Positions 15,271-29,154 of a stretch of 40,839 nt of DNA are shown piece by piece. The notes beneath the pieces are model-generated. The model worked only from the letters and a program-made list of their open reading frames with translations. It was not told the DNA's origin and did not search any database. The translations under genes and the position numbers were made by a program. This stretch comes from Lentisphaerota bacterium. Its GTDB lineage: Bacteria; Verrucomicrobiota; Lentisphaeria; Victivallales; Victivallaceae. Where the stretch lies: contig SUVY01000020.1 in assembly GCA_015061775.1 (NCBI GenBank), positions 1 to 40,839 of the forward strand, given 5' to 3'. Each line of letters opens with the position of its first letter. Position 1 is the first letter of the stretch.

Positions 15271-15909
15271 TTACTTCGCCGCGGGCTTCTTCAGCGCGCT
15301 CTTGATGACCAGAATTCCGCCGTTGGCTCCGGGAACTGCTCCCTTGACGAGAATGACATTCTCCTCAGCCATGACACGGACGATTTCGAGGTTCTGCACA
15401 GTGCAGCGGGTGTTGCCCATGTGTCCGGGCATCTTTTTGCCCTTGTTGACGCGTCCCGGCCACTCGCAGCATCCGATTGAACCGGTACGACGGGTCCAGG
15501 CTCCGCCGTGACTTGCACGACCTCCGCCGAAGTTGTAACGTTTGACAACGCCCTGGAATCCACGGCCCTTGGTGGTACCGACGATATCGAGGTACTCTCC
15601 GGCTGCAAAGATATCAGCCTTGACAACGCTGCCGGGTTCCGCTTCTTCACCGCGGATTTCACGAACCACCGCAGGAAGAGTCTCACCCGTAATTCCGGCC
15701 TTGGCGAAATGGCCTTTACGTGCTTTGGTGACATTCTTCGCCTTGCGGCTGCCATATCCGAGCTGAACAGCAGTGTAGCCGTCACGCTCAGCGGTCTTGA
15801 CGCCGGTAACAACGCACGGACCAGCTTCGATCACCGTAACCGGGATCAGCACGCCCTGCTCGCTGTAAACCTGGGTCATTCCGACCTTTTTACCGATTAA
15901 ACCTTTCAT
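15271..15909 (-). CDS. rplC: Ribosomal protein L3
   Basis: 212 residues with KGLIGKKVGMTQVYSEQG at the N-terminus, TKGRGFQGVVKRYNFGGGRASHGG in the central extension and KGKKMPGHMG at the tip near the peptidyl transferase centre. It has a strong AAAGGAG binding site. It is separated from rpsJ by 174 bp, unusually far for this operon, and that spacer holds hairpins. Confidence 0.96.
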   Translation of the reverse strand: MKGLIGKKVGMTQVYSEQGVLIPVTVIEAGPCVVTGVKTAERDGYTAVQLGYGSRKAKNVTKARKGHFAKAGITGETLPAVVREIRGEEAEPGSVVKADIFAAGEYLDIVGTTKGRGFQGVVKRYNFGGGRASHGGAWTRRTGSIGCCEWPGRVNKGKKMPGHMGNTRCTVQNLEIVRVMAEENVILVKGAVPGANGGILVIKSALKKPAAK

Positions 15910-16083
15910 AACTTTCTCCTTTCTGTGAGAAACATTCGATACATACTCCCAATCGGTCAGGAGTAGTGGTATCTAGAGATTCCATTACGGAAACCGCTCC
16001 ATCTCGAGATTATACCGAAAATCCGACGGAGCTCATTTGTATAAACTCCGCCGGCTTTTTCAGTGTTTCTCTTCTGCGGCTTC
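15910..16083 (-). promoter_or_regulatory. Structured spacer between rpsJ and rplC
   Basis: On the minus strand this 174-base spacer folds a 9-bp stem (CCGGCGGAG / CTCCGTCGG, 16023-16054, one G.U), a short ATCTCGAGAT palindrome, and TACTCC / GGAGTA around a 10-base loop near the rplC start. A TATAAT-like box follows the first stem without a good -35. It may be an attenuator, a protein-binding leader or an RNA processing site. Confidence 0.4.
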
Positions 16084-16407
16084 TCAGAATCCCGCTTTGA
16101 TAGAAACATCCACACCAGCAGGAAGGCTGAGCTTCTTCAGCTCATCAACCGTTTTGGCGTTAGGATTGACGATATCCAGCATCCGTTTGTGGGTGCGGAT
16201 CTCGAACTGCTCCATCGACTTCTTGTCGACGTGGGGTGAACGGTTGACCGTCCAACGCTCGATTCTGGTCGGAAGCGGAATCGGTCCGGCGACCATTGAA
16301 CCGGTGTTTTTCGCCGCCTCGATGATCTCAGCGACAGACTGATCCAAAATCCGGTGCTCGTAAGCCTGAAGGCGGATGCGGATCCGTTGAGTTTTTGCCG
16401 TAGCCAT
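16084..16407 (-). CDS. rpsJ: Ribosomal protein S10 (NusE)
   Basis: 107 residues with [43 protein letters not shown] and [11 protein letters not shown]. It is a 30S head protein and, as NusE, an antitermination partner of NusB/NusG. Its ATG overlaps the fusA stop by one base (TAATG). The tuf gene that usually lies between fusA and rpsJ is absent here; the window's only tuf is at the tufB position. Confidence 0.97.
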   Translation of the reverse strand: MATAKTQRIRIRLQAYEHRILDQSVAEIIEAAKNTGSMVAGPIPLPTRIERWTVNRSPHVDKKSMEQFEIRTHKRMLDIVNPNAKTVDELKKLSLPAGVDVSIKAGF

Positions 16408-18512
16408 TATTTTTTCTCCACGATTTTATCTTGGACTTGTTTCGGTACGCGCTCAAAGTGAGCGGGCTCCATCGAGTAGGACGCGCGTCCTCTGGACAGA
16501 GAGCGGATCGCGGTCGCATAGCCGAACAGCTCGGCGAGCGGCACGTTCGCATTAACACGGGTGAAGCTGTTGTTGCCGGCGTTGATCTCGGCAATCGCTC
16601 CACGGCGGCTGGTGATGTCGCCGATGAGGTCTCCCATGTTCTCGTCGGGAGTGGTCAGCTCAACCTTCATGATCGGCTCAAGAAGCTCGATTCCGGCTTT
16701 CTTGGCTGCATCCTTGAACGCCATTGATCCGGCGATCTTGAACGCCATTTCTGAAGAGTCAACCGGGTGGTAAGATCCGTCGATGATCTCGACCTTGAAG
16801 TCAACCACAGGATATCCGGCAAGCACTCCGCTCGCGGCAGCCTCGCGGATACCGTTCTCGATCGGTTTGATGTACTCTTTCGGAATGTTTCCGCCGACGA
16901 CTTTGTTCTCAATAACAATACCTGCTCCACGCTCCTGCGGGATGAGGTTGATGATACAGTGTCCATACTGTCCGCGACCGCCGCTCTGACGGACGAACTT
17001 CATATCGGACTCAGCACTCTTGCAGATCGCCTCACGATAAGCAACCTGCGGAGCTCCGGTGTTCGCCTCAACTTTGAACTCGCGGATCAGACGGTCAAGA
17101 ATGATCTCGAGGTGAAGCTCACCCATTCCGGAAATAATGGTCTGTCCGGTCTCTTCGTTGCTCTGAACCTGGAAGGTCGGATCTTCCTCAGCGAGGGCGA
17201 TCAGTCCCTTGGAGAGTTTGTCGCGCTCAGCAGAGGTCTTCGGCTCGACCGCGATAGAGATAACCGGCTCAGGGAATGCCATTGACTCAAGCACGATGGG
17301 ATCGGTATCAACACAGATGGTATCACCGGTCGTAACGTTCTTGAGACCGACAGCGGCAGCGATATCTCCGGAGAAGATCTCCTCGCGCTCCTCACGGCTG
17401 TTGGCGTGCATCTGGAGCAGACGTCCGAGACGCTCGCGTTTGCCGGTACGGGGGTTGAGAACCTGCATACCCTGCTGGGCAACTCCGGAATATATACGGA
17501 AGTAGTAGAGTTTTCCCACATACGGATCGCTCATGATCTTGAAGACCAGAGCGGAGAAGGGCTGGAGGTCGCCGACGTGACGGACAACTTCAGCACCGGT
17601 ATCGGGATCAGTTCCCTTGATGTCCCAGATATCGACCGGGCTCGGGAGGTAATCAACAACGGCATCCAGCAGCGGCTGGACTCCTTTACACTTGAAGGCG
17701 GTACCGCAGGCAACCGGAACCAGCTTGGCTCCGACGGTCGCACGACGAAGGGCGACACGGATCTGATCGACTTCAGGAACCTTATCCTCAAGAACCATCT
17801 CCATGATCTCATCATCGACATCAGCGAGGTTATCGATCAGATCCTGGAACGCCTCATCACGGCCATCCTGCAGGTCGGCGGGGATCGCCTCTCTGGTGAT
17901 ATCGACTCCGTTATTGCCTTCGCTGAAGTAGAGAGCCTGATTGTTCAGAACGTCGATGACGCCCTTGAAGTCAGCCTCTTTACCGATCGGCATAAAAATA
18001 CGGACGGGTTTAGCACCGAGTTTGGTGCGAATATCTTCAACAACGCCGTCGTAATCAGCACCGGTACGGTCCATTTTGTTGACCATAGCGACGATCGGCA
18101 CATTGTATTTCTGCGCCTGACGCCACACGGTTTCGCTCTGCGGCTGAACTTTACCGACTGAGCAGAACACGGCGACAGCTCCGTCGAGAACGCGGAGTGA
18201 ACGCTCAACCTCAGCGGTGAAGTCCACGTGTCCGGGAGTGTCGATAATGTTGATACGGTGTTTATTCCAGAAGCAGGTGGTAGCTGCGGAGGTAATGGTG
18301 ATTCCGCGCTCACGCTCCTGAGCCATCCAGTCCATGGTGGCAGTTCCTTCGTGGGTATCACCGATCTTGTAGTTGACACCGCTGTAGAAGAGAATACGCT
18401 CGGTAAGAGTGGTCTTACCGGCATCAATGTGAGCCATAATACCGATGTTACGGACGTCACGCAGGCTTACCTGACGTTTCGGTGACTCATGAAATTGTTT
18501 TTCGTTGCTCAT
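16407..18512 (-). CDS. fusA: Translation elongation factor G
   Basis: 701 residues, full length. G1 AHIDAGKTT (27-35), G3 DTPGHVDF, G4 [10 protein letters not shown], then domains II-V with [10 protein letters not shown] and SGGRGQYGH. It catalyses GTP-driven translocation and, with RRF, ribosome recycling. Located 21 bp after rpsG as in the str operon. Confidence 0.97.
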   Translation of the reverse strand: MSNEKQFHESPKRQVSLRDVRNIGIMAHIDAGKTTLTERILFYSGVNYKIGDTHEGTATMDWMAQERERGITITSAATTCFWNKHRINIIDTPGHVDFTAEVERSLRVLDGAVAVFCSVGKVQPQSETVWRQAQKYNVPIVAMVNKMDRTGADYDGVVEDIRTKLGAKPVRIFMPIGKEADFKGVIDVLNNQALYFSEGNNGVDITREAIPADLQDGRDEAFQDLIDNLADVDDEIMEMVLEDKVPEVDQIRVALRRATVGAKLVPVACGTAFKCKGVQPLLDAVVDYLPSPVDIWDIKGTDPDTGAEVVRHVGDLQPFSALVFKIMSDPYVGKLYYFRIYSGVAQQGMQVLNPRTGKRERLGRLLQMHANSREEREEIFSGDIAAAVGLKNVTTGDTICVDTDPIVLESMAFPEPVISIAVEPKTSAERDKLSKGLIALAEEDPTFQVQSNEETGQTIISGMGELHLEIILDRLIREFKVEANTGAPQVAYREAICKSAESDMKFVRQSGGRGQYGHCIINLIPQERGAGIVIENKVVGGNIPKEYIKPIENGIREAAASGVLAGYPVVDFKVEIIDGSYHPVDSSEMAFKIAGSMAFKDAAKKAGIELLEPIMKVELTTPDENMGDLIGDITSRRGAIAEINAGNNSFTRVNANVPLAELFGYATAIRSLSRGRASYSMEPAHFERVPKQVQDKIVEKK

Positions 18513-18533
18513 ATTCTGATACTCTCTTTAATA

Positions 18534-19004
18534 TTACCAGCGATAGTGAGCAAAAGCTTTGTTAGCCTGAGCCATCTTGAAAGTATCTTCCTTCTTCTTG
18601 ACGGCTGCTCCGGTGTTATCAGCGGCATCGAGCAGCTCGCTTGCGAGAGACTCGGTCATTGATTTGCCTTTACGGCCACGGGAGTAAGTGGTGATCCAGC
18701 GCATTGCCAGTGCAACCTGACGCTCAGGATCGACTTCGATCGGAACCTGATAGTTGGCACCGCCAACGCGACGGGTCTTGACTTCGAGCTGGGGTTTGAC
18801 ATTCTCGAGCGCCTGCATGAACACGTCGATGGCTGCCATCTCGGGTTTGCGCTCCTGAATGATTTCAAATGCATCGTAAACGATACGCTGGGCAGTAGCT
18901 TTCTTGCCGCGCTCCATAATAGTATTGATGAGGCGCGCGACCAGCTTGCTGTCGTACTTCACATCGGGAGTAAGCTCCCTCTTGACTACACTGCGTCTTC
19001 TCAT
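18534..19004 (-). CDS. rpsG: Ribosomal protein S7
   Basis: 156 residues with [26 protein letters not shown] and [22 protein letters not shown]. It nucleates assembly of the 30S head and contacts the E-site tRNA. It begins 19 bp after rpsL. In enterobacteria S7 represses translation of the str operon. Confidence 0.97.
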   Translation of the reverse strand: MRRRSVVKRELTPDVKYDSKLVARLINTIMERGKKATAQRIVYDAFEIIQERKPEMAAIDVFMQALENVKPQLEVKTRRVGGANYQVPIEVDPERQVALAMRWITTYSRGRKGKSMTESLASELLDAADNTGAAVKKKEDTFKMAQANKAFAHYRW

Positions 19005-19023
19005 AGCTTGTTACTCCCTGAAA

Positions 19024-19428
19024 TTACTTCTTCTTGCCCTTGGCGGCTTCCTCACCGGCCTTCGGGGTCTTGGCACCGTACTTGGAACGGCCCTGACGGC
19101 GTTTGTCAACACCGAGGCTGTCCAGAGCACCGCGGACGATGTGATAACGCACACCGGGAAGGTCACGGACACGTCCGCCCTTCACCAGAACCACAGAGTG
19201 CTCCTGGAGGTTGTGTCCCTCTCCACCGATGTAAGCAGTAACTTCCTGACCGTTGGTCAGGCGAACACGGGCGATCTTACGCAACGCCGAGTTCGGCTTT
19301 TTCGGGGTACGGGTGGTCACCTGAAGACAGACACCGCGACGCTGCGGGCAGGCACTCAGGGCCTTTGACTTGCTTTTCTTTTCTTTTTCTTCGCGTCCGA
19401 AACGCACCAACTGATTGATTGTCGGCAT
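19024..19428 (-). CDS. rpsL: Ribosomal protein S12, Arg at position 88
   Basis: 134 residues, colinear with E. coli S12 through this region, so residue numbers agree. The decoding loops are TPKKPNS (Lys43 present) and [13 protein letters not shown], where Arg88 replaces the usual Lys88. K88R is a classical streptomycin-resistance change in E. coli and Mycobacterium. The codon is CGT (19165-19167), two changes away from either Lys codon, so it is a fixed state rather than a fresh mutation. The N-terminal region 11-22 is unusually Lys/Glu-rich. It follows rpoC with a 149-bp gap that contains a strong hairpin. Confidence 0.96.
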   Translation of the reverse strand: MPTINQLVRFGREEKEKKSKSKALSACPQRRGVCLQVTTRTPKKPNSALRKIARVRLTNGQEVTAYIGGEGHNLQEHSVVLVKGGRVRDLPGVRYHIVRGALDSLGVDKRRQGRSKYGAKTPKAGEEAAKGKKK

Positions 19429-19510
19429 AACCTTTTCCTTGATATTTTTCCTGTTTTATATCTTAAAAAGCTTTATACAACTACACATTACGGATATATA
19501 AAATATCACA

Positions 19511-19546
19511 GAAACGCGGAAATTTCAAGTATTTTTTCCGCGTTTC
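19511..19546 (-). terminator. Hairpin between rpoC and rpsL (terminator or attenuator)
   Basis: A perfect 12-bp inverted repeat, GAAACGCGGAAA / TTTCCGCGTTTC, with a 12-base loop, 32 bp past the rpoC stop. The following minus-strand sequence (TGTGATATTTTATATAT) is U-rich but broken, so partial termination is more likely than a full stop. No convincing promoter was found before rpsL. Confidence 0.55.
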
Positions 19547-19577
19547 CAGATATTTTTCGTATTTTTATAGTGTTATA

Positions 19578-23909
<4,332 letters not shown>

Positions 23910-23924
23910 TGCTGCTGCCCTGTA

Positions 23925-26900
23925 TTAGTTGTTATCAGATTTCTTGATGGTGCGGATGTCAAGGCCGAGGCTCTGCATCTCTTTAAGCAACACATTGAAG
24001 GACTCCGGACGATCGGACTCGAGCAGGCTCTTGCCGGTGACGATCGACTCATAGATGCGGTTGCGTCCCTTGGTGTCGTCGGACTTGACGGTGAGCATTT
24101 CCTGCAGAGTGTAGGCGGCACCGTAAGCTTCGAGTGCCCAAACTTCCATCTCTCCGAAACGCTGACCTCCGTGCTGAGCTTTACCTCCCAGCGGCTGCTG
24201 AGTGACCAGTGAATACGGTCCGACCGCGCGGGCGTGGATCTTGTTGGCGACCAGGTGGTCAAGTTTCAGCATGTAGATCTCACCGACCATCACGCGCTGA
24301 TCGAAACGGTCACCGGTGCGTCCGTCAAAGACATCAGCCTTACCGTCATAGACGTAGCTGCCGTCCTTCTGCTGGCGGAATCCCCAGTGATAGTTCTTGC
24401 CGTTCTCCTGGGCATAACGCTCGTTCGCCTCTTCCATCAGTTTGACGATATCCTCTTCCTGAGCTCCGTCGAAGACCGGAGTGGCAACCTTGATGCCGAG
24501 CATTTTGGCAGCCCAGCCGAGGTGGGTCTCAAGAACCTGTCCGATATTCATACGGCTCGGCACGCCGAGCGGGTTGAGAACGATATCGACCGGAGTTCCG
24601 TCTGCGAGGAAAGGCATATCCTCAACAGGAACGATACGGGACACGATACCCTTGTTTCCGTGACGTCCTGCCATTTTGTCTCCAACCTGGAGTTTGCGTT
24701 TGCAGGCGATGTAAACTTTGACACGTTTGATGATTCCCTGCTCGGAGTCGAAAGAATCGACGCTGTCGAGATAACGGCGGCGATGCTCCTCGTTCTCCTC
24801 GAACTGGGGCTTGAAGCTGTCGATGATCTCGGCGATCTTGGTCTTGGCTTCGCAATCCTCCATCGACCAGCTGTCATAGTGCATGGCAAGCTTCTGGATG
24901 GCATTCTTGTTGACCTTGCGGTTCGCGTTGATCAGAACGACTGAGCTCTGGCTGTCAGCAGCTGAATCCATCACAGGATAAGGCAGCTTGACTCCGAAAA
25001 TCGCATCAGAGAGACGGCTGGTAAGATCCTCAAGCAGAGCGTTGTAGGTCTCGCGGTAGTTGTTGCGGATCTGCTTCTCCTGATTCTTCTTCTCAGTCTT
25101 GGTCATGCTCTGTTTGATGCCCTGCTCCTTGGAGTACTCAGTGCGGATATCCATGACGATTCCGCCCTTGCCGCTGGAGACCATCAAGCTGGAGTCTTTG
25201 ACGTCGGCGGCTTTCTCTCCGAAGATTGCGCGGAGCAGACGCTCCTCAGGAGCAAGCTCGGTCTCGTTTTTCGGAGTGATCTTTCCGACCAGGATATCTC
25301 CGGGTTTGACCTCAGCTCCCTCGTAAACGATTCCGCGGCTGTCGAGGTTGCGCAGAGCGTCCTCGCTCACGTTCGGAATATCGCGGGTGATCTCTTCAGG
25401 ACCGAGTTTAGTGTCGCGGCTGGCGACCTCAAACTCATCGACGTGGATGCTGGTGTAGGTATCCTCCTTGACCAGCTTCTGGCTGACGATGATAGCGTCC
25501 TCAAAGTTGTATCCGCACCAGGGCATGAATGCCACAAGCACGTTGTGTCCGAGAGCAAGCTCTCCACCCTGGGTAGCAGCTCCGTCGGCAAGCAGATCGC
25601 CCTTCTTGACTTTGTCTCCGCGTTTGACGACCGGCTTCTGGTTGATACAGGTTCCGGCGTTGCTGCGCAGGTATTTATAGAGACGGTAAACCTGACGTCC
25701 GGCAGTTTCCGGATTGCCGTCAGATGAGACAACGATATGCGCGCTGTTGACTTCGGCAACGATACCGGCTTCTCTGGCGACAATGACGGCGCGTGAGTCG
25801 CGGGCAATGCGCTCCTCAAGACCGGTTCCGACGTAGGGAGACTCAGGAGTCATAAGTGAGACTGCCTGGCGCTGCATGTTTGATCCCATCAACGCACGGT
25901 TCGCGTCGTCGTGCTCAAGGAACGGAATGATTCCGGCAGCCGCGCTGACCAGCTGTTTCGGAGAGACGTCCATGTACTGGACGGTCTCGCGCGGATGCTC
26001 TTCAGACTCTCCGCGGTAACGGCACATGATCATCGGACGGACAAAACGGTTCTCTTCGTCCAGCAGTGCGTTCGCCTGCGCGATAACGAATTTCTCCTCC
26101 TTGTCGGCGGTCAGGTAATCGATCTGATCGGTCACTTTGCCATCGACAACTTTACGGTACGGAGTCTCGATAAATCCGTATTCATCTATAATAGCATAGA
26201 GTGAAAGAGAACTGATAAGACCGATGTTCGGACCTTCAGGAGTCTCGATCGGACAGATACGTCCATAGTGACTTGAGTGAACGTCACGGACTTCAAATCC
26301 GGCACGGTCACGGCTCAGACCTCCCGGTCCGAGAGCGGAGAGACGGCGTTTGTTGGTGACTTCGCTCAACGGGTTGATCTGATCCATGAACTGGGAAAGC
26401 TGGCTGCGGGCAAAGAAGTCGCGGATGACTGCTGCAAACGCTTTTGGATTGATCAGCTTGGACGGAGTCACATTGGGATCATCAAATGTCATGTGCTCGC
26501 GGATCAGACGCTCAGTGCGGAGCAGTCCTACGCGGCACTGGTTCTGGAGCAGCTCTCCGACAGTACGGATGCGGCGGGCTCCCAGGTGGTCGATATCATC
26601 AGCAGGAGCGTTGTTGTGACGCATCTGAATAAGCATCTTGGTCGCAGCCATGAGATCCTTGGGATCGAGGACGCGCAGATCGGCGGGAAGTCCGACTCCG
26701 AGACGCTCGTTGAGCTTGTAGCGGCCCACTGCTCCGAGGTCGTAACGGCGGCTGTCGAAGAAGAGACGTTTGACCAGCAGACGGGCGTTGTTGATGTTCG
26801 GCGGATCGCCGGGACGCATACGGCGGTAGATCTCTTTGAGAGCATCTTCCTCGTTGCGGGCGGGATCTTTGTGAAGACTGGCGAAGAGATAGTTGTCTCC

Positions 26901-27743
26901 GTCAGCAACGTAAGCAAGCTCGACCTCATCAATGGCGTTCTCGCTGAGGATAGCAAGATGCTGCTCGTTGATCTGAACCAGCTCGTCGATAAGCACGATA
27001 TCGTTCTCGTCGGTAACGTCATCAACGGTGTAGTATTTGGAAAGATCTGCGGGATCGATCTTGAGCAGATCTGAAAGCTTCAGAGTCTTGACCTCATAGA
27101 TCTCTTTGAGGATATCATGGTTGGTCGGATATCCGATGGCACGCAGGAAGGTGGTGATGTAGAACTTCCGGCGGCGGCGGCGACGGTCAAGATAGATCAG
27201 AATGTTGTCGTTGATATCGAACTGAACGTCCATCCAGCTTCCGCGATCAGGAATGACACGGTAGCTGTAAAGCATACGTCCGGAGGTGTGACGGGTCTTC
27301 TCGAAGCAGATTCCGGGGCTGCGGTGCAGCTGACTGATGATAACGCGCTCTGCTCCGTTGATGATGAAAGTTCCCTGCTCGGTCATGATGGGAATGTCGC
27401 CCATATAGACGCGCTCGGGGATCTCGTTGCCGTTTACCTTGAGCAGGAAATCGACATAGAGCGGTGCATCGTAAACTTTTCCGTCCTTGATGCAGTCGAT
27501 GACGTTGCTCTTCTGCTCGCTGGGAGTTCCGATCTCATAGGAGACGAATTCAAGACTCATCTGCTTGTCGAAGCTCTCGATCGGGAAGATCTCGGTGAAG
27601 ACCTCCTGCAAGCCGTGGTTCTTGCGTTTTTCCGGCGGCGTGAAACGCTGCAGAAAGTTCGCATAGGAGTCGAGCTGGATACCGATCAGATCCGGAATTT
27701 CCAGAACGTCACGGAGTTTTCCGAAGTTCTTTCTTTTTTGCAT
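23925..27743 (-). CDS. rpoB: RNA polymerase subunit beta
   Basis: 1272 residues, full length. The rifampicin-binding cluster reads QLSQFMDQINPLSEVTNKRR, with Asn464 at the place of E. coli His526 and Ile at the place of Asn518. Asp454 (516) and the Ser for 531 are kept. Downstream are GLSRDRAGFEVRDVH, CPIETPEGPNIGL, GYNFEDAI and GDKMAGRHGNKG, all normal. H526N lowers rifampicin sensitivity in E. coli and tubercle bacilli, so reduced sensitivity may be intrinsic (inference). A 480-bp structured spacer and a separate promoter lie upstream, so expression is not simply tied to rplL. Confidence 0.98.
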   Translation of the reverse strand: MQKRKNFGKLRDVLEIPDLIGIQLDSYANFLQRFTPPEKRKNHGLQEVFTEIFPIESFDKQMSLEFVSYEIGTPSEQKSNVIDCIKDGKVYDAPLYVDFLLKVNGNEIPERVYMGDIPIMTEQGTFIINGAERVIISQLHRSPGICFEKTRHTSGRMLYSYRVIPDRGSWMDVQFDINDNILIYLDRRRRRRKFYITTFLRAIGYPTNHDILKEIYEVKTLKLSDLLKIDPADLSKYYTVDDVTDENDIVLIDELVQINEQHLAILSENAIDEVELAYVADGDNYLFASLHKDPARNEEDALKEIYRRMRPGDPPNINNARLLVKRLFFDSRRYDLGAVGRYKLNERLGVGLPADLRVLDPKDLMAATKMLIQMRHNNAPADDIDHLGARRIRTVGELLQNQCRVGLLRTERLIREHMTFDDPNVTPSKLINPKAFAAVIRDFFARSQLSQFMDQINPLSEVTNKRRLSALGPGGLSRDRAGFEVRDVHSSHYGRICPIETPEGPNIGLISSLSLYAIIDEYGFIETPYRKVVDGKVTDQIDYLTADKEEKFVIAQANALLDEENRFVRPMIMCRYRGESEEHPRETVQYMDVSPKQLVSAAAGIIPFLEHDDANRALMGSNMQRQAVSLMTPESPYVGTGLEERIARDSRAVIVAREAGIVAEVNSAHIVVSSDGNPETAGRQVYRLYKYLRSNAGTCINQKPVVKRGDKVKKGDLLADGAATQGGELALGHNVLVAFMPWCGYNFEDAIIVSQKLVKEDTYTSIHVDEFEVASRDTKLGPEEITRDIPNVSEDALRNLDSRGIVYEGAEVKPGDILVGKITPKNETELAPEERLLRAIFGEKAADVKDSSLMVSSGKGGIVMDIRTEYSKEQGIKQSMTKTEKKNQEKQIRNNYRETYNALLEDLTSRLSDAIFGVKLPYPVMDSAADSQSSVVLINANRKVNKNAIQKLAMHYDSWSMEDCEAKTKIAEIIDSFKPQFEENEEHRRRYLDSVDSFDSEQGIIKRVKVYIACKRKLQVGDKMAGRHGNKGIVSRIVPVEDMPFLADGTPVDIVLNPLGVPSRMNIGQVLETHLGWAAKMLGIKVATPVFDGAQEEDIVKLMEEANERYAQENGKNYHWGFRQQKDGSYVYDGKADVFDGRTGDRFDQRVMVGEIYMLKLDHLVANKIHARAVGPYSLVTQQPLGGKAQHGGQRFGEMEVWALEAYGAAYTLQEMLTVKSDDTKGRNRIYESIVTGKSLLESDRPESFNVLLKEMQSLGLDIRTIKKSDNN

Positions 27744-27797
27744 TGTCTGCTCCTGTTTGCGGTTTACCCCATCCGTAGGATGGTTTTGACCATTTTT

Positions 27798-27825
27798 GTT
27801 ATAAAAATTTTTAATTTTTTTTCAA
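27798..27825 (-). promoter_or_regulatory. Candidate rpoB promoter
   Basis: On the minus strand TTGAAA (27820-27825), a 16-bp A/T-rich spacer and TATAAC (27798-27803), about 55 bp before the rpoB start. Confidence 0.5.
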
Positions 27826-28172
27826 TTTTTGCAGAAATGGAGCAAAAAACTCCACCCCTTTACACGAAACAACCGATCCCCCGTTCTTCCTCAAAAAAAG
27901 AACCGGGCATCGGAGTTGCCAATATCATTTAACGCTGATGACAAAAAACCACATCACCAACGGTAAAAACAATTTTCACTTACCATGCTTCCGGGCAAAA
28001 GACCACACCGCGGAACCACGTTTGGAGACCGAGATCTCCCTTTTTTCACAATATTCCGAAGCAGTAAACTCAGGATCATCTCATTTCGTCTGCCCTTTCC
28101 CGATCGGTACCGTGACCGGAAAAAAGCTCATATCCATACTGCTGAAACTACAGCTTTTCTAAAACGAAACAG

Positions 28173-28202
28173 CGACCGGAGGGAAAAATCCCCCTCCAGT
28201 CG
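28173..28202 (-). terminator. Attenuator-like hairpin after rplL
   Basis: An 11-bp stem (CGACTGGAGGG / CCCTCCGGTCG, one U.G pair) with an 8-base loop, about 20 bp after the rplL stop, followed only by a weak U tract (CTGTTTCGTTTTAG). Partial termination fits. Confidence 0.6.
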
Positions 28203-28223
28203 TTGTGATTGCAAGTAAATTTA

Positions 28224-28610
28224 TTACTTGACTTCGACCTTGGCTCCAGCCTTCTCGAGCTGTTCCTTGATCTTCTCGGCCTCTTCCTTGGAAGCGCCTT
28301 CTTTGATCGCCTTGGGAGCACCCTCGACCAGATCTTTGGCCTCTTTGAGACCGAGACCGGTGATCGCACGGACTTCCTTGATGACGTTGATCTTGTTGTC
28401 GCCGAAGCTGGCGAGGATCACGTCAAACTCAGTTTTTTCCTCTGCGGGAGCAGCGGCAGCAGCGGGAGCAGCGGCAGCAGCCACGGCGACCGGGGCAGCA
28501 GCGCTCACACCGAGACGCTCTTCCAGAGTCTTGACCAGCTGGGAGAGTTCCAGAACGGTCATGTTCTCAATATAGGAAACGAATTCTTCCATTTTGTTTT
28601 CTTCCGACAT
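28224..28610 (-). CDS. rplL: Ribosomal protein L7/L12
   Basis: 128 residues. N-terminal dimerisation domain, an Ala-rich hinge ([13 protein letters not shown] around residues 40-60), and the C-terminal factor-binding domain with [24 protein letters not shown]. It forms the mobile ribosomal stalk that recruits EF-G and EF-Tu. It lies 19 bp after rplJ. Confidence 0.97.
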   Translation of the reverse strand: MSEENKMEEFVSYIENMTVLELSQLVKTLEERLGVSAAAPVAVAAAAAPAAAAAPAEEKTEFDVILASFGDNKINVIKEVRAITGLGLKEAKDLVEGAPKAIKEGASKEEAEKIKEQLEKAGAKVEVK

Positions 28611-28629
28611 CTTAATGCCTTCCTTATAT

Positions 28630-29154
28630 TCAGTTGCTGTTTTGGACTTTGTCTTTGTATGCGTTGATCACGTTGACGATACTCGCAGCTTTCGCGTTGA
28701 GTACGGTCACCAGATTGCGCGCCGGCGCCTGGAGAACACCGAGCAGCATCGCCTGGAGTACCGGTTTGGCGGGCAGATCCGCCAGAGCAGTCACATCCTG
28801 AGCGTTGAGGACGTTGCCGTCCATATAGCCGCCCTTAGCCTGCAGAAGCTCACACTTCTTGGCAAATTCCTTGACCAGTTTTGCCACTGCGCTGCAGTCA
28901 CCCTGACCGTAGATAATCGCAGTGCTGCCGGTCAAATCGACGGCGTCGAGACCGGAGATTTCAAGAGCCTCCGCCGCCTTCTTGATGAGGGCGTTCTTCT
29001 GCACGCTGCAGCGGGCATTGACTGCCGCAAGCTGCACACGCAGATCAGAAATGCTCTGAACGGTCATGCCGGCGTAGGTGACGAAATAGCAGTAATCAGC
29101 ATCGTTGATCATGCTGCTGATCGACTGAACCAGAAACTTCTTCTCGCTTCTCAT
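28630..29154 (-). CDS. rplJ: Ribosomal protein L10
   Basis: 174 residues with the L10 fold and a C-terminal helix that binds L7/L12 dimers ([25 protein letters not shown]). Its ATG overlaps the rplA stop by one base. There is therefore no intergenic L10 autoregulatory leader of the E. coli type; if one exists it must lie inside rplA. Confidence 0.95.
   Translation of the reverse strand: MRSEKKFLVQSISSMINDADYCYFVTYAGMTVQSISDLRVQLAAVNARCSVQKNALIKKAAEALEISGLDAVDLTGSTAIIYGQGDCSAVAKLVKEFAKKCELLQAKGGYMDGNVLNAQDVTALADLPAKPVLQAMLLGVLQAPARNLVTVLNAKAASIVNVINAYKDKVQNSN

Larger units (their letters stand above)
27744..28223 (-). promoter_or_regulatory. Long structured leader between rplL and rpoB
   Basis: 480 bp without a recognisable gene. 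On the minus strand it holds the attenuator-like hairpin at 28173-28202. It also holds a long hairpin at 27873-27913 (14 of 16 possible pairs, arms CCGATGCCCGGTTCTT and AAGAACGGGGGATCGG) and the promoter at 27798-27825. A role in setting the ratio of polymerase to L7/L12, as with the E. coli rplL-rpoB attenuator, is likely by analogy. Confidence 0.5.

Noticed and set aside
26277-27074. Long plus-strand ORFs opposite rpoB, rpoC, fusA and nagA
   Set aside because: They lie fully antisense to highly conserved genes and reflect codon bias on the coding strand.
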